Assembly (NCBI GenBank): GCA_020002185.1
Contig: CM034538.1
Location: forward strand, 68,298,211-68,362,210
Direction of reading: 5' to 3'
DNA length: 64,000 nucleotides
From: Paraescarpia echinospica
Lineage: Eukaryota; Annelida; Polychaeta; Sabellida; Siboglinidae
This document shows positions 23,380 through 34,469 of this stretch, piece after piece. Position 1 is the first letter of the stretch; each line of letters opens with the position of its first letter. Position numbers and translations under genes: made by a program. The notes beneath the pieces were generated by a model. That model did not search any database. It saw nothing but the letters and a program-made list of their open reading frames with translations, and was not told the origin of the DNA.

Positions 23380-23690
23380 AGATGGGAGCAGTGGTTGTAG
23401 GGTTGAGAGCCGGACTGTCAATCGAGGGACGGTGGTTGTAGGGTTGAGAGCCGGACTGTCGATCGAGGGACGGTGGTTGTAGGGTTGAGAGCCAGACTGT
23501 CGATCGAGGGAACGGTGGTTGTAGGGTTGAGAGCCGGACTGTCGATCGAGGGACGGTGGTTGTAGGGTTGAGAGCCAGACTGTCAATCGAGGGGACAGTG
23601 GTTGTGCGGTTGAGAGCCGGACTGTCGGTCGAGGGGACGATGGTTGTAGGGTTGAGAGCCGGACTGTCGATCGAGGGGACAGTGGTTCGA
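23380..23690. repeat. 41-42-bp minisatellite grown from a tRNA-SINE
   Basis: About 7.5 copies of GGTTGAGAGCCGGACTGTCG followed by ATCGAGGGACGGTGGTTGTA. The last unit runs straight into the SINE-like sequence with an intact B box (GGTTCGATTCC) at 23684-23694, so each unit equals the tRNA-related body of the SINE between A-box-like and B-box-like parts. Confidence 0.92.
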
Positions 23691-23740
23691 TTCCACCTGC
23701 CACTGTTTCAAAACTTAGGCAATTTTGTTCACCTCACGTT
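23640..23740 (+). mobile_element. tRNA-derived SINE-like element
   Basis: Contains an RNA polymerase III B box, GGTTCGATTCC, at 23684-23694, preceded by GGACTGTCGATCGAGGGG and followed by ACCTGCCACTGTTTCAAAAC. The copy at 54580 (minus) shares the B-box region and the TTCAAxxCTTxGGCAxTTTxGTTC tail. An A-box-like word lies in AGGGTTGAGAGCC. It is not a plausible functional tRNA: no cloverleaf acceptor stem could be drawn. Confidence 0.65.
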
Positions 23741-25404
23741 GCGTAGGTCTTTCGAAAGAGAAACTAAAAAGAAATATATCAAGAGCAAACAGATACCTGG
23801 GCAAAGAATCATACATACACAAATTGCAAGAGACAGAGATGTGTCAAAGAAACGGTCAATTCTTTAATCCCTTGATAAATAGGGATAAGTTCTACATTGG
23901 AGTAAAGAAATTAAATAGGGATAAAACTTTCAAGAGAAAACAAACTAAAGCTATCCTGGATATATAATTTTACATACAAGAGAAAGGCAAAGGATGGTGA
24001 TTGATTGAGACAACTCGTTGAGAGGGTGGAATGAATTAAGTGATGTAGTCCCACCATCAAGGGATCAAGGGCAAAAGAAGATATGTGTGTGTGTGTATAA
24101 TACACACACACAGATATATATATATATATGTATACACTGTATATGTAGATTCAAATTTGTATGGTAATATATTTCCCTGGCGTCGTCCTTGTCCCTCATT
24201 GAGTTCACAGATAACGCTATGATCACATCTTATTTGTTGGTCTGGAGTACTCACTGACAGACAGAGACATTAATCATTCACCATCGAGGAGTACGGCCAA
24301 TTACAAAAGATTCTCTGCTTGTGTCATTAAACATCTCCTCCCCCTAGGGGGCGCCTTTCCACTGACGTTTTTTTCTCCGACTCGCCGAATATGCAAATAT
24401 TGGTCAAATTTGCGCGACACAACGGACGCGTCGCGACGACTAGACCTGTGTCATCGTGTCGAAACTTTATTAGCCGCGGTGACTTAATGTCAGCCGCACT
24501 ACATTAACACTTGCTGAATAACTACGGAATATCCCTGATGGAACAGCGAATTGCTCCACCATGTCGCTTGAAAGAACTGGCCACAAACGTCTGCATACAT
24601 GCATGTAATCAGGCGCAGTTGCTGAATGTGTGCTCAATCGCTCGAAAATCCACCATTAGACAACCACTATTAGACATCAGCTGTCTTTCCTCGCAGGCCT
24701 TTCTACGACGCCTTATTACTTTATTACTGTCACCGTCGAGCCCCGACTGAACCCAGACTGACACGATATACAATTGGTCCAACTGATTTAAATAGAAAAC
24801 GGAATAAAGATGAATGGTTTCATTTTAGATAAAACCACTCAGTGCCAGCTGCTGGGTTTTTGGTGTCTGTAGAGATTAGCTGCTAATCACAGCACATCAA
24901 GTGATGATGCATTCCCGACAACCGCCATATGTCCATCGGTTGTCGGAATGATGACGTGTCATCGTCGTGTGCATATCAAAATAATGATGTCGATACGATC
25001 TATCCACAATGACACGTGTGTAGCTGATAAATGATTACATGATAGTTGACGCGTAGTTCCAGTGTCTGCCAATAGATGGCTATCTGCTGTGTCAGACTGT
25101 TGCAAATTCGACATCATCGACATTAAATATAGTCATCTTATCTGCGGTGTTGCGTAGCTTTATATGCAAGATGTCTATCGCTGATGACTAATACATGCTA
25201 ACAAACGAGTGCAACGTTTGACATAATAGAAGCTTCTCATTGGTCAATTACATAGCCTACGACTATAGTCACACAAGACTTTTACGTCAAGAAAAAAGAT
25301 TGTAACAATGGAATAATAATGGAGTACGTTTGACGTAAACTTGACGTGGTCACTTACGCATGAAGCAACAACCAAATCACAATACATACACAAATGCACT
25401 ACAT
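23741..25404. other. Intronic DNA with simple repeat and CNE-like block
   Basis: Positions 23995-24075 resemble 52585-52660 (GAGAGGGTGGAATGA, then CCACCATCAAGGGATCAAGG), an unclassified dispersed repeat. At 24082-24110 a (TG)n run meets a (CA)n run around TATAATA and can fold into a hairpin, followed by (TA)n. From about 24290 to 25250 the DNA is unusually GC-balanced with an octamer-like ATGCAAAT near 24390 and several CpG-rich words, a candidate regulatory region. No exon is supported. Confidence 0.45.
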
Positions 25405-26905
25405 GAAACAAGTCACTTGGTATGCACTGATGCATTGTGTTAGCCAAGTCACATAAGATGCACTAGTGTTGTAGATCAGCCAAGTCACACATGACATGCA
25501 CAAGTGCTCTAGATCAGCTAAATCACACATGACATGCACAAGTGCTCTAGATCAGCTAAATCACACATGACATGAACCAGTGCTCTAAATCAACTAAGTC
25601 ACACATGACATGCACCAGTGCTGTAGATCAGCCAAGTCACACATGACATGCACCAGTGTTCTAGATCAGCTAAGTCACACATGACATGCACCAGAGCTGT
25701 AGATCAGCCAAGTCACACATGACATGCACAAGTGCTTTATATATGTTAAGTCACTCGTGATGTGCTTCAGTGCTCTAGATCAGCTAAGTCACACAAGACA
25801 TGCACCAGTGCTGTAGATCAGCCAAGTCACACATGACATGCACCAGTGTTCTAGATCAGCTAAGTCACACATGACATGCACCAGAGCTGTAGATCAGCCA
25901 AGTCACACATGACATGCACAAGTGCTTTATATATGTTAAGTCACTCGTGATGTGCTTCAGTGCTCTAGATCAGCTAAGTCACACAAGACATGCACCAGTG
26001 CTGTAGATCAGCCAAGTCACACATGACATGCACCAGTGTTCTAGATCAGCTAAGTCACACATGACATGCACCAGTGCTCTAGATCAGCTAAGTCACACAT
26101 GACATGCACCAGTGCTCTAGATCAGCCAAGTCACACATGACATGCACCAGTGCTCTAGATCAGCTAAGTCACACATGACATGCACCAGTGCTGTAGATCA
26201 GCCAAGTCACACATGACATGCACAAGTGCTTTATATCTGTTAAGTCACTCATGATGTGCTTCAGTGTTCTAGATCAGCTAAGTCACACATGACATGCACC
26301 AGTGCTGTAGATCAGCCAAGTCACACATGACATGCACAAGTGCTTTATATCTGTTAAGTCACTCATGATGTGCTTCAGTGTTCTAGATCAGCTAAGTCAC
26401 ACATGACATGCACCAGTGCTCTAGATCAGCTAAGTCACACATGACATGCACCAGTGTTCTAGATCAGCCAAGTCACACATGACATGCACCAGTGCTCTAG
26501 ATCAGCTAAGTCACACAAGACATGCACCAGAGCTGTAGATCAGCCAAGTCACACATGACATGCACCAGTGTTCTAGATCAGCTAAGTCACACATGACATG
26601 CACTAGTGCACTAGATCAGCAGTCACACATGACATGCACTAGTGCACTAGATCAGCAGTCACACATGACGTGCCCGTTGCACTAGATCATCTGAGTCATA
26701 AATGACATGCACCAGTGCACTAGATCAGCTGAGTCGGATATGACATGCACCAGTGCATTAGATCTGTCAAGTCACACATAACATGCACCAGTGCACTAGA
26801 TTAGTCAAGTCACACATGACATGCAGTAGTGCACTAGATCAGCAGTCACACGTGACATGCACTGGTGCACCGCAGCAGCCAAGTCAGTAGACATGTGCTG
26901 ATGCA
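25405..26905. repeat. 38-bp minisatellite with 190-bp higher-order units
   Basis: About 38 copies of a 38-bp unit with AGTCACACATGACATGCACC and CTAGATCAGCTA. A five-unit block marked by the diverged unit AGTGCTTTATATATGTTAAG and ACTCGTGATGTGCTTCAG recurs at a 190-bp offset (about 25731 and 25921), and a related form (TATCTGTT) recurs near 26225 and 26340. The right end, after about 26600, is more degenerate. Confidence 0.95.
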
Positions 26906-27029
26906 CTGTATTAATGCACTGAGGCACTGTCTGACTCATGCACTGTAACAGCCAAGTCACTTCTACATAACAATTCTAAATAAAACTACACCAGAACGTC
27001 ACTATTAAGGTCAACTTTGGGCTTGGACA

Positions 27030-28125
27030 AAAGTGAGTTAGTGGGTCTAATAGCGAGGTGACTGTATTAGTGGGGCTATTAGCAAGGTGACTGTATTAGT
27101 GGGGCTAATAGCGAGGTGACTGTATTAGTGGGTCTAATAGCGAGGTGACTGTATTAGTGGGTCTAATAGCGAGGTGACTGTATTAGTGGGTATAATAGCG
27201 AGGTGACTGTATTAGTGGGTCTAATAGCGAGGTGACTGTATTAGTGGGTCTAATAGCGAGGTGACTGTATTAGTGGGTCTAATAGCGAGATGACTGTATT
27301 AGTGGGGCTAATAGCGAGGTGACTGTATTATTGGGTCTAATAGCGAGGTGACTGTATTAGTGGGTCTAATAGCGAGGTGACTGTATTAGTGGGGCTAATA
27401 GCGAGGTGACTGTATTAGTGGGGCTAATAGCGAGGTGACTGTATTAGTGGGGCTAATAGCGAGGTGACTGTATTAGTGGGGCTAATAGCGAGGTGACTGT
27501 ATTAGTGGGGCTAATAGCGAGGTGACTGTATTAGTGGGGCTAATAGCGAGGTGACTGTATTATTGGGTCTAATAGCGAGGTGACTGTATTAGTGGGTCTA
27601 ATAGCGAGGTGACTGTATTAGTGGGTCTAATAGCGAGGTGACTGTATTAGTGGGTCTAATAGCGAGGTGACTGTATTAGTGGGTCTAATAGCGAGGTGAC
27701 TGTATTAGTGGGTCTAATAGCGAGGTGACTGTATTAGTGGGGCTAATAGCGAGGTGACTGTATTATTGGGTCTAATAGCGAGGTGACTGTATTAGTGGGT
27801 CTAATAGCGAGGTGACTGTATTAGTGGGGCTAATAGCGAGGTGACTGTATTAGTGGGGCTAATAGCGAGGTGACTGTATTAGTGGGTCTAATAGCGAGGT
27901 GACTGTATTGGTGGGGCTAATAGCGAGGTGACTGTATTATTGGGTCTAATAGCGAGGTGACTGTATTAGTGGGTATAATAGCGAGGTGACTGTATTAGTG
28001 GGGCTAATAGCGAGGTGACTGTATTAGTGGGGCTAATAGCGAGGTGACTGTATTAGTGGGGCTAATAGCGAGGTGACTGTATTAGTGGGGCTAATAGCGA
28101 GGTGACTGTATTAGTGGGGCTAATA
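27030..28125. repeat. 29-bp minisatellite, about 38 copies
   Basis: Tandem copies of a 29-bp unit, GAGGTGACTGTATTAGTGGG plus TCTAATAGC or GCTAATAGC. The two T/G variants and a rarer TATTATTGGG variant alternate in blocks. Decayed copies reach about 28230. It ends about 280 bp past the donor of the 28405-28484 exon, inside the next intron. Confidence 0.97.
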
Positions 28126-28404
28126 TACTATACTTTTGCTGTATGTGTTAATAATCTGGGACTGTTCTAGGGTGGCCTTAATTGTGAGGTGGCTGTATTA
28201 CCAAGGTGACTGTAAAGTGAGGCTCCCCTATACACAGGTGATGTCATCACTGGCTGTGTCACCTTGCTGTCGGTGTCGATGTCAGTGTCACTATTGCAGT
28301 ATCACTCTATCCCCTGTCTGACACACACCTCACTGCAGGTTTCTAGCAGTGGCCAGTGAAACAGAACTCTACCAGTGAAACTCCACCGAGACAAAGCCAC
28401 TTAC

Positions 28405-28484
28405 CTGTAAAATGTGAGTGCCCTGGTGCATCTCAAAAATCTCCGTTGCAACGGTTGCGACGGAGCGCCGCCTACCGGGACAAC
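28405..28484 (-). CDS. Internal exon: bHLH-PAS linker and start of PAS-A (trachealess/NPAS1/3 class)
   Basis: An 80-bp minus-strand exon. Its acceptor reads TCGTTGACAG before the first base, with a branch-like GCTAATG about 25 bases upstream, and its donor is CAG|GTAAGT. The two first bases complete an AG|T serine codon begun in the bHLH exon; 26 full codons follow and the exon ends in phase 0. The peptide is basic RRRSV followed by EIFEMHQGTHILQ. In trachealess and NPAS3 the same place holds an RRS block and a FExHxGTHILQ/GSHILQ block, the first strand of PAS-A. PAS domains mediate dimerisation with ARNT/Tango. The next exon should begin with the SLDGF-type PAS-A motif in phase 0; I did not find it to the left. 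The exon is invisible as an ORF because it is short. The joint reading with 59586-59824 makes the call strong, although trachealess versus an NPAS1/3 name cannot be settled here. Confidence 0.88.
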
Positions 28485-28490
28485 CTGTCA

Positions 28491-30728
28491 ACGACAATGA
28501 GTCCATTAGCGACATGTGACGAATGTGTGACGTGACACTGTCACCAGCATCACACCAAAGTGACAAATGACGCAGAATGTTGCATACATTATAAACAGTG
28601 TCGGCGTAAGCGTAAATGACGTGACCAGATCGACCACACGTGGACGATACAGAGGTCTTGACGTTAGCCAGTCAAGAAGAATTCCTCTGACTTGTTGACA
28701 ACTTCCATGCAATGTCAAGTGGTGACAATTAATTAATGGTGGTTTGTCGTATACATCCATATCTAAATAACTATTGTTGCGCCTGACGTGACATTCTGAA
28801 AAGCTGTTAAATATCGTCTGTGATGATAAAACATGCCGACAACACTATGTTGCTCTGTCTTTGAGGTTCACAGGATACAGGAATAACTTTGTGGCATGCA
28901 CAGATGAACAGAGTTATCTAGACAGAGCAGTTGTGAACATTGTACTTATTTATTGTAGGATAAGTTCACAACTAATGTTAAGGTTCTATGTCACCGTCAA
29001 AGTATAAACAAACAACAGAAACCCAAAATTCAGACCTGCTCACAGGTTAGTTCTGTGTAGCTCATTAACATGTTTATGTTACCCAGAAAATCGCATTTTT
29101 AATTGCCAGATGGCAAATACATCAAACGTTGACGGAATGTTTGTGGAGTGCTATAGTGGCTTCGGTTTTCTTTGATGTTTTTAAAACTAAGACTATACAT
29201 GTTTTCATATCAATGGTACAGCACAGTACTTTTATTTAAAAATCCTAAAAGTTAATTAATTAAAATGTTATATTTAATAAAAAATTAGTCAAACATAATT
29301 TTGACCAAGATTTGTGTTAGAGTGATATATTTCTATATTTGTATTGTGATTTCTGTTCAATATCAATAAGTATGTGTTATTATTTTTACAATAACTTTTT
29401 TACCATTTGTGCATGATGGAGCACAGTGCATTCACTGTCATGGATACATTATTATTCACATTATCCAAACTTCAAGGAGATAATTATTTTTATAAATCCA
29501 TCGACACATCTACTAGTCTTTCATTTCATAATGGACCAGAGGAGCCATGGATTTTTTTATGTAGCCTCGTTCCAGAATGTTCTGCTTGTGTGTTAAATTT
29601 ATTGAAATTCCAAAATGTACTTATACAAACATTTTAAGGTTGAATAAAAAAGGTTACATTTTGGAGTTACAGATGTCTCGTTTTCCATTTGTTGGAAACC
29701 ATTCTGAAGAAAAATGTCCTTGGGATGTTGAGTCCATGATGGCCTGAATATATTATTCTGCTAATTAATTGTTTGCCTAACATAGCGGCAGGATTAACTT
29801 CTTTTTGCAGATGCCAGACAATTAGTTGTACTTGAAACAGCTCAAAACAGGATCCCTGCAACCTTCGGTGCAGACCAAAATAGTCTAATGCTCTATGCTT
29901 GAAATAGTAAGCTATGCTCAAAATAGTCACCTATGCTCACAATAGCCAACACACGTAATAGTAAATGCTCAAAATAGTTGCACATGCGGAAAAGTGTGCA
30001 CTATTTTTATGGTGCTATTTAAGTATATAGTCAATAAAATACCAATGGTGATAAGGTTCAACACAGACAGTTGGCTAAATAGCGACACAGACAGAGACAA
30101 TTAATATGGAATATATTGACATGTATGTAGTATTACAAAAATACACCCAGGCCTTGAACAGTGGAAAGGATACACACTTACATCAATATATTCCTCAGTG
30201 GAATAATGGTCTTGAATTGGTCTGACAAGGTTTTCGCTAACAGCTACTATGTTGGTTCCTCATTTCTTAACAATTATTTATATATAGCTTTTAATTAATT
30301 GGCTCATTCCTACGCTCGTGATCAAACTGGGACTAAAAACAACTGATCCAGTGAACTTCCTGCTAATGATTACCTAATGACGCAGACCTCCCATTAACGA
30401 CAACCCTCTGGGGAAGGAACAAACAGCAGAGAAAGGTACAAGGAAGACAAAATAATAAAAAGTTAACTTCTTTAGCACCCAAATCTTCGGAAACCAAGCT
30501 CAGAGGTGCATCAAGATGAAAGGATTGGTTAAGCTCAAAATCAATAAGCAGTTTTCAAGTTGTCAACAGATGGATGGGTATGCCAGGGAGCTATGGTTAT
30601 GAAGGTAAGTTGTTAAATGGAGGTAGATTTATGACACAGTAAGAAAATCTCATCCCAATTGTCACCAGCCAATCACCGAGACAGAACCTCAAAGGGAGGA
30701 TACAAGATGGCCACCCATAAACACCTGG
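28491..30728. other. Intronic AT-rich unique DNA
   Basis: No further exon is seen. The segment 29880-30000 has five CTATGCTCAAAATAGT-like words at irregular spacing. Around 30300-30430 is a block with TAATGATTACCTAATGACG and CATTAACGAC, homeodomain-like words in less AT-rich DNA. Confidence 0.4.
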
Positions 30729-32311
30729 CAATGAGACCTTGAAGTAGGAAACAGAAAATGGGTTACACCTGGAAGAACTGACAAAGAACTTCTGGCAATG
30801 GACAGTGAGCTCAGAAACAAAATCTATTAAATATAATCCAGTTTACGATGTACCTAAATTTGGATCCCGTGCAATTAGCTTGCCACAAGCAATTTTTTTG
30901 CATGAATGTCATCTACAATGTCTCAGTCAACAGAAAATCTTAGGTGGCAATTTTAGTTTTTAAAGAAATGGTAGCCATTTTACAAAATGGCCACCAGATC
31001 ACATTTCTGCATGTCTTAGCAACTGCGTCACCTAGAACCATAAACTTGGTGTCAAAACAAGGGTTTTTGAGGTCAAAGATTTCAAATATTTTGCATTTGA
31101 CTGACAATTTTTTTTAAAGATGGCGGTCATCAAAACAAATTTCACAATATCTTGACAATTATGTCACACAGAGCCATCATGTCTATGTAGAATTGTGGTC
31201 AGCAATTTCAAATATGTTATTACTTTTTCTTTGGAGCGCCACTGAGCTCGGATTGTCTGAGGATATTGGCGCGTAAGAAGTTATTTATTATTATTATCGC
31301 TATAACTAAAGAACTGCATCAACTAGAGCCACTACGTTGATGCAAAATATAGATTTTCAGGTGCGATGATTTCAAATATATTACTTTTGACCTTTGCCGA
31401 CATTCAAATATCCACCATTTTTTAAAGATGACCCCATTAAAGCTATTTGTCGCTATATCTAAACAACTACATCACCTAGAGCCATAATGTTGATGTCAAA
31501 ATAGAGGTCTTCAGGTACAATGATTACAAATATGTTACTTTTTTACCTTCACCGACATTCAAATATCCACCATTTTAACAAGATGGCGCCTATTAGTGCT
31601 TAATATCCTTATAACATAAGAACTACATCACCTAGGGCCATAACACTGATGTCAAAGGTTTTCAGGCGCGATGATTTCAAATATGTTGCTGTTATCCTTC
31701 TCCGACTTTCATATTTCTTTCTACATAACTGGGATTTCTAAACGTTTCACCCATCCTGCTCACATCCACTCCCGGTCATCTGCGTATCAGAATGATTTAT
31801 CTATGTCGATCACTATCACGAGACTTGTGCAGTCAAGTTTGCAGGCTAAGCCAAAACCCAGCACAACAACGTCAGTGTTGACAGTTTTAATTACTTTTTC
31901 CCTATTCGACATTATCCACGGTGCTTAAAAGCATCCGAGTGGCAGCCTGTTTGTGTATACACTGTGACTGCCAGTCCAAGTTAGTAGCTTTGAGCACAGC
32001 ACATCTTCTCCGCATGTGACCACCATCTTGCCAGGAAATGTTTAGGCAGTCACTCGTTCACATAGCAGTTGAAATAGTTTTGTCTTATTGTTTTGCATTC
32101 TAAGGAACTCTGACCAGTGTGCACTGTGCAGGTAACTTCTTTCTTCTGTATATGCCCACCCCTCTTTTCTTCCTTGTTGTGGCCTTGAGGCTGTAAGCTC
32201 TGCACACAGCAAAAATTAAGAAGGATTAAGGATTTTAAAGAGCGCAGTGCCGTCAATGACGACTATGTGTGCTTCCTTTAATATGGAAGCTGGCACAGTC
32301 ATTGTGAGACA

Positions 32312-32476
32312 CCAGGGGCCGGTTTCATGAAGCGGCTAAGAATGTTCATAATGCTAGATGATTGTCTTAGTAAATGATATGATTTTTTAAATATAAGCGA
32401 ACATAGGAGTTTACGTAAACATGTGACGTTAAGTAGTTGCGTAACTTTAAGTACGCTTCACGAAACCGGCCCCTGG
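32312..32476. mobile_element. 165-bp MITE with ~20-bp inverted ends
   Basis: Starts CCAGGGGCCGGTTTCATGAA and ends with the near-exact reverse complement (TTCACGAAACCGGCCCCTGG). The inside is AT-rich with further dyad words (AACATAGGAGTTTACGTAAA). Elements starting with such GGGCCGGTTTCATGAAGC-type ends are common as MITEs in animal genomes. No transposase; no clear target duplication. It sits in the loop of the larger inverted repeat. Confidence 0.8.
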
Positions 32477-33004
32477 TCGTCTGGCTACTCAAGCCTTGTG
32501 GTGTTGTTGTCTGACCGTGACCGTGACTAATTATCATACCAGAAAAAGCATCGAGGTCAATTCTGCAATTATGGCGAGACATAAAGTTGAAAACAACTTG
32601 CGGTCATTCAAAGACAACAACTGTTGTTGTGCATACATGTGAATATCATTTAATTTCTTAAGATATCGACTGAAGAAATACTACTTCTTCCTTGGGATTG
32701 TTTCATTGACTATTGTTGTGCAGACTACCATTTGTTTTCTATGAATTCTGCACTGGTGTTCTCCAACATTTTCCCACACCAGTATCCGAGAAAGGATTGA
32801 CCACCTCCTTCACAGTCATGACCAGAGATCTGGCGGATGTGGCTGACATTCAGATCCTTTTGCATACCCCGGATAGCGTTGATCAAACAAGTAAAAAAGA
32901 ACAATAATTGTCATAAAATCTGTTGATACTGAGGTTGTTGTGCTAACTGTCAGCTTTACTCGTGGACTTGGCTGAGAAAGTCTTCTTGTAGCAACCGGTG
33001 TATA

Positions 33005-33240
33005 GAAATCATTCCGACATGCCAGTGATTGGATGTGGGTGTGGTCATGACGTGTGAACCGACATGCCAGTGATTGGATGTGGGTGTGGTCATGACGTGT
33101 GAACAGACATGCCAGTGATTGGATGTGGATGTGGTCATGACGTGTGAACCGACATGCCAGTGATTGGATGTGGATGTGGTCATGACGTGTGAACCGACAT
33201 GCCAGTGATTGGATGTGGATGTGGTTATCACGTGTGAACC
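33005..33240. repeat. 45-bp minisatellite with ACGTG in each copy
   Basis: About 5 copies of a 45-bp unit, CCGACATGCCAGTGATTGG followed by GTGGTCATGACGTGTGAACC. Each copy holds one ACGTG core; the last copy holds it within CACGTG. Confidence 0.93.
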
Positions 33241-34055
33241 GTTTACAAATCCTACTTGTGTATTAACGAGTGTAAGTATCACCACAAATCAATAAGACAA
33301 AGTTTGAAGTGACTTTGCTCGTGGACTCACACTGGGGAATATCTGGCGGTCACATGATGTACTGAAAATGGAGGATATGAAAGTCGGAGAAGGATAATAG
33401 CAACATATTTGAAATCGTCGCACCTGGAAACCTACATTTGGACATCAACATTATGGCACTAGGTGATGTAGTTCTATAGTTGTAGCAATAATTGGTTTTG
33501 ATGGGTGCCATCTTTAAAAATGGCGGATATATGAATGTCGCCAAAGTTAATGTGTAACATATTTGAAATCGCTGACCACATTTCTACACATTAACAGACA
33601 AGATGACTCTATATGACATAGTTGCTAAGATATTGTGAAATTTGTTTTGACGACTACCATCTATAAAATTGGTGGATCTTAAAGTCAGAGAAGGTCAAAT
33701 GTAAAATATTTGAAACCTTTGACCTCTAAAACCCATGCTTTGACACCAATATTATTGTTCTAGGTAAGATATCCGGAAATGTGATTTGGTGGCCATTTTG
33801 TAAAATGGCTGCCATTTCTTTAAAAACAAAAAGTAAAATTGCCACCTAAGATTTTCTGTTGACTGAGACATTGTAGATGACATTCATGCAAACAAATTGC
33901 TTTTGGCAAGCAAATTGCACGGGATCCAAATTTAGGTACATCGTAAACTGGATTATATTTATTATATATTGTTTCTGAGCTCACTGTCCATTGGCAGAAG
34001 TTCTTTGTTAATTCTTCCAGGTATCTTCTGTTTCCTACTTCAAGGTCTCATTGTC

Positions 34056-34135
34056 TCAGATTTTCTGTTGACTGAGACACTGTAGATGAAATTCGTGCAA
34101 AAAATTGCTTTTGCCAAGCAAATTGCACCGGAAGA
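34056..34135. repeat. Direct duplicate of part of the inverted-repeat arm
   Basis: The run AGATTTTCTGTTGACTGAGA, then GTAGATGAAATTCGTGC and CCAAGCAAATTGCACCGG, repeats the arm segment 33851-33930 with a few changes. It lies just outside the right arm and may reflect a nested or tandem insertion. Confidence 0.75.
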
Positions 34136-34469
34136 AATGGTACACCTTACTAATAAGAAAACACTGACACACAGGGGCTATCTATGCGAAAGAATTATTA
34201 CACATTAAGACAGGGAAAGAGCAAAGTTGTATCGTAAATAACGGAACGTAATATAACCAATGTTGTAATAAGTTGCTACACTTTTTGTAGGTCCACCACA
34301 AGGACATTCCTCTGCCACATGGCAAAAAACAATACGTTAATATCAAAGGGTATAAACAAACTGAATAACTTACAATACATACATGCATGCACAGACAGAC
34401 TGGGATGAGTGTGAACAAGTAGGGTTATTCATAGACAATCACCCCTTGATGGGTTAAGGGTTGTCAAAA

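Larger units (their letters stand above)
30729..34055. mobile_element. Long inverted-repeat element (foldback-like)
   Basis: The left arm, about 30729-31711, and the right arm, about 33372-34055, are reverse complements over nearly their whole length. Outer ends share CAATGAGACCTTGAAGTAGG and inner ends share TATGTTGCT then TTCTCCGACTTTCATAT. The left arm is longer because it has extra copies of an internal ~125-bp subrepeat (CATCACCTAGAGCCATAA, then GATTTCAAATATGTTAC, then CACCATTTT and AAGATGGC). The 1.66-kb loop holds a small MITE and a minisatellite but no transposase. It could be a non-autonomous transposon with long inverted ends, or an inverted duplication. No target duplication was identified. 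Confidence 0.75.

Noticed and set aside
23684..23694. Functional tRNA gene at the B box
   Set aside because: No cloverleaf with acceptor and anticodon stems can be drawn; the shared tail with other copies indicates a SINE-like element.
1..28404. Remaining PAS-A/PAS-B exons of the bHLH-PAS gene
   Set aside because: I looked on the minus strand for SLDGF- and YLGLS-type codons with splice sites and found no convincing match; they probably lie left of the window. A short exon could have been missed.
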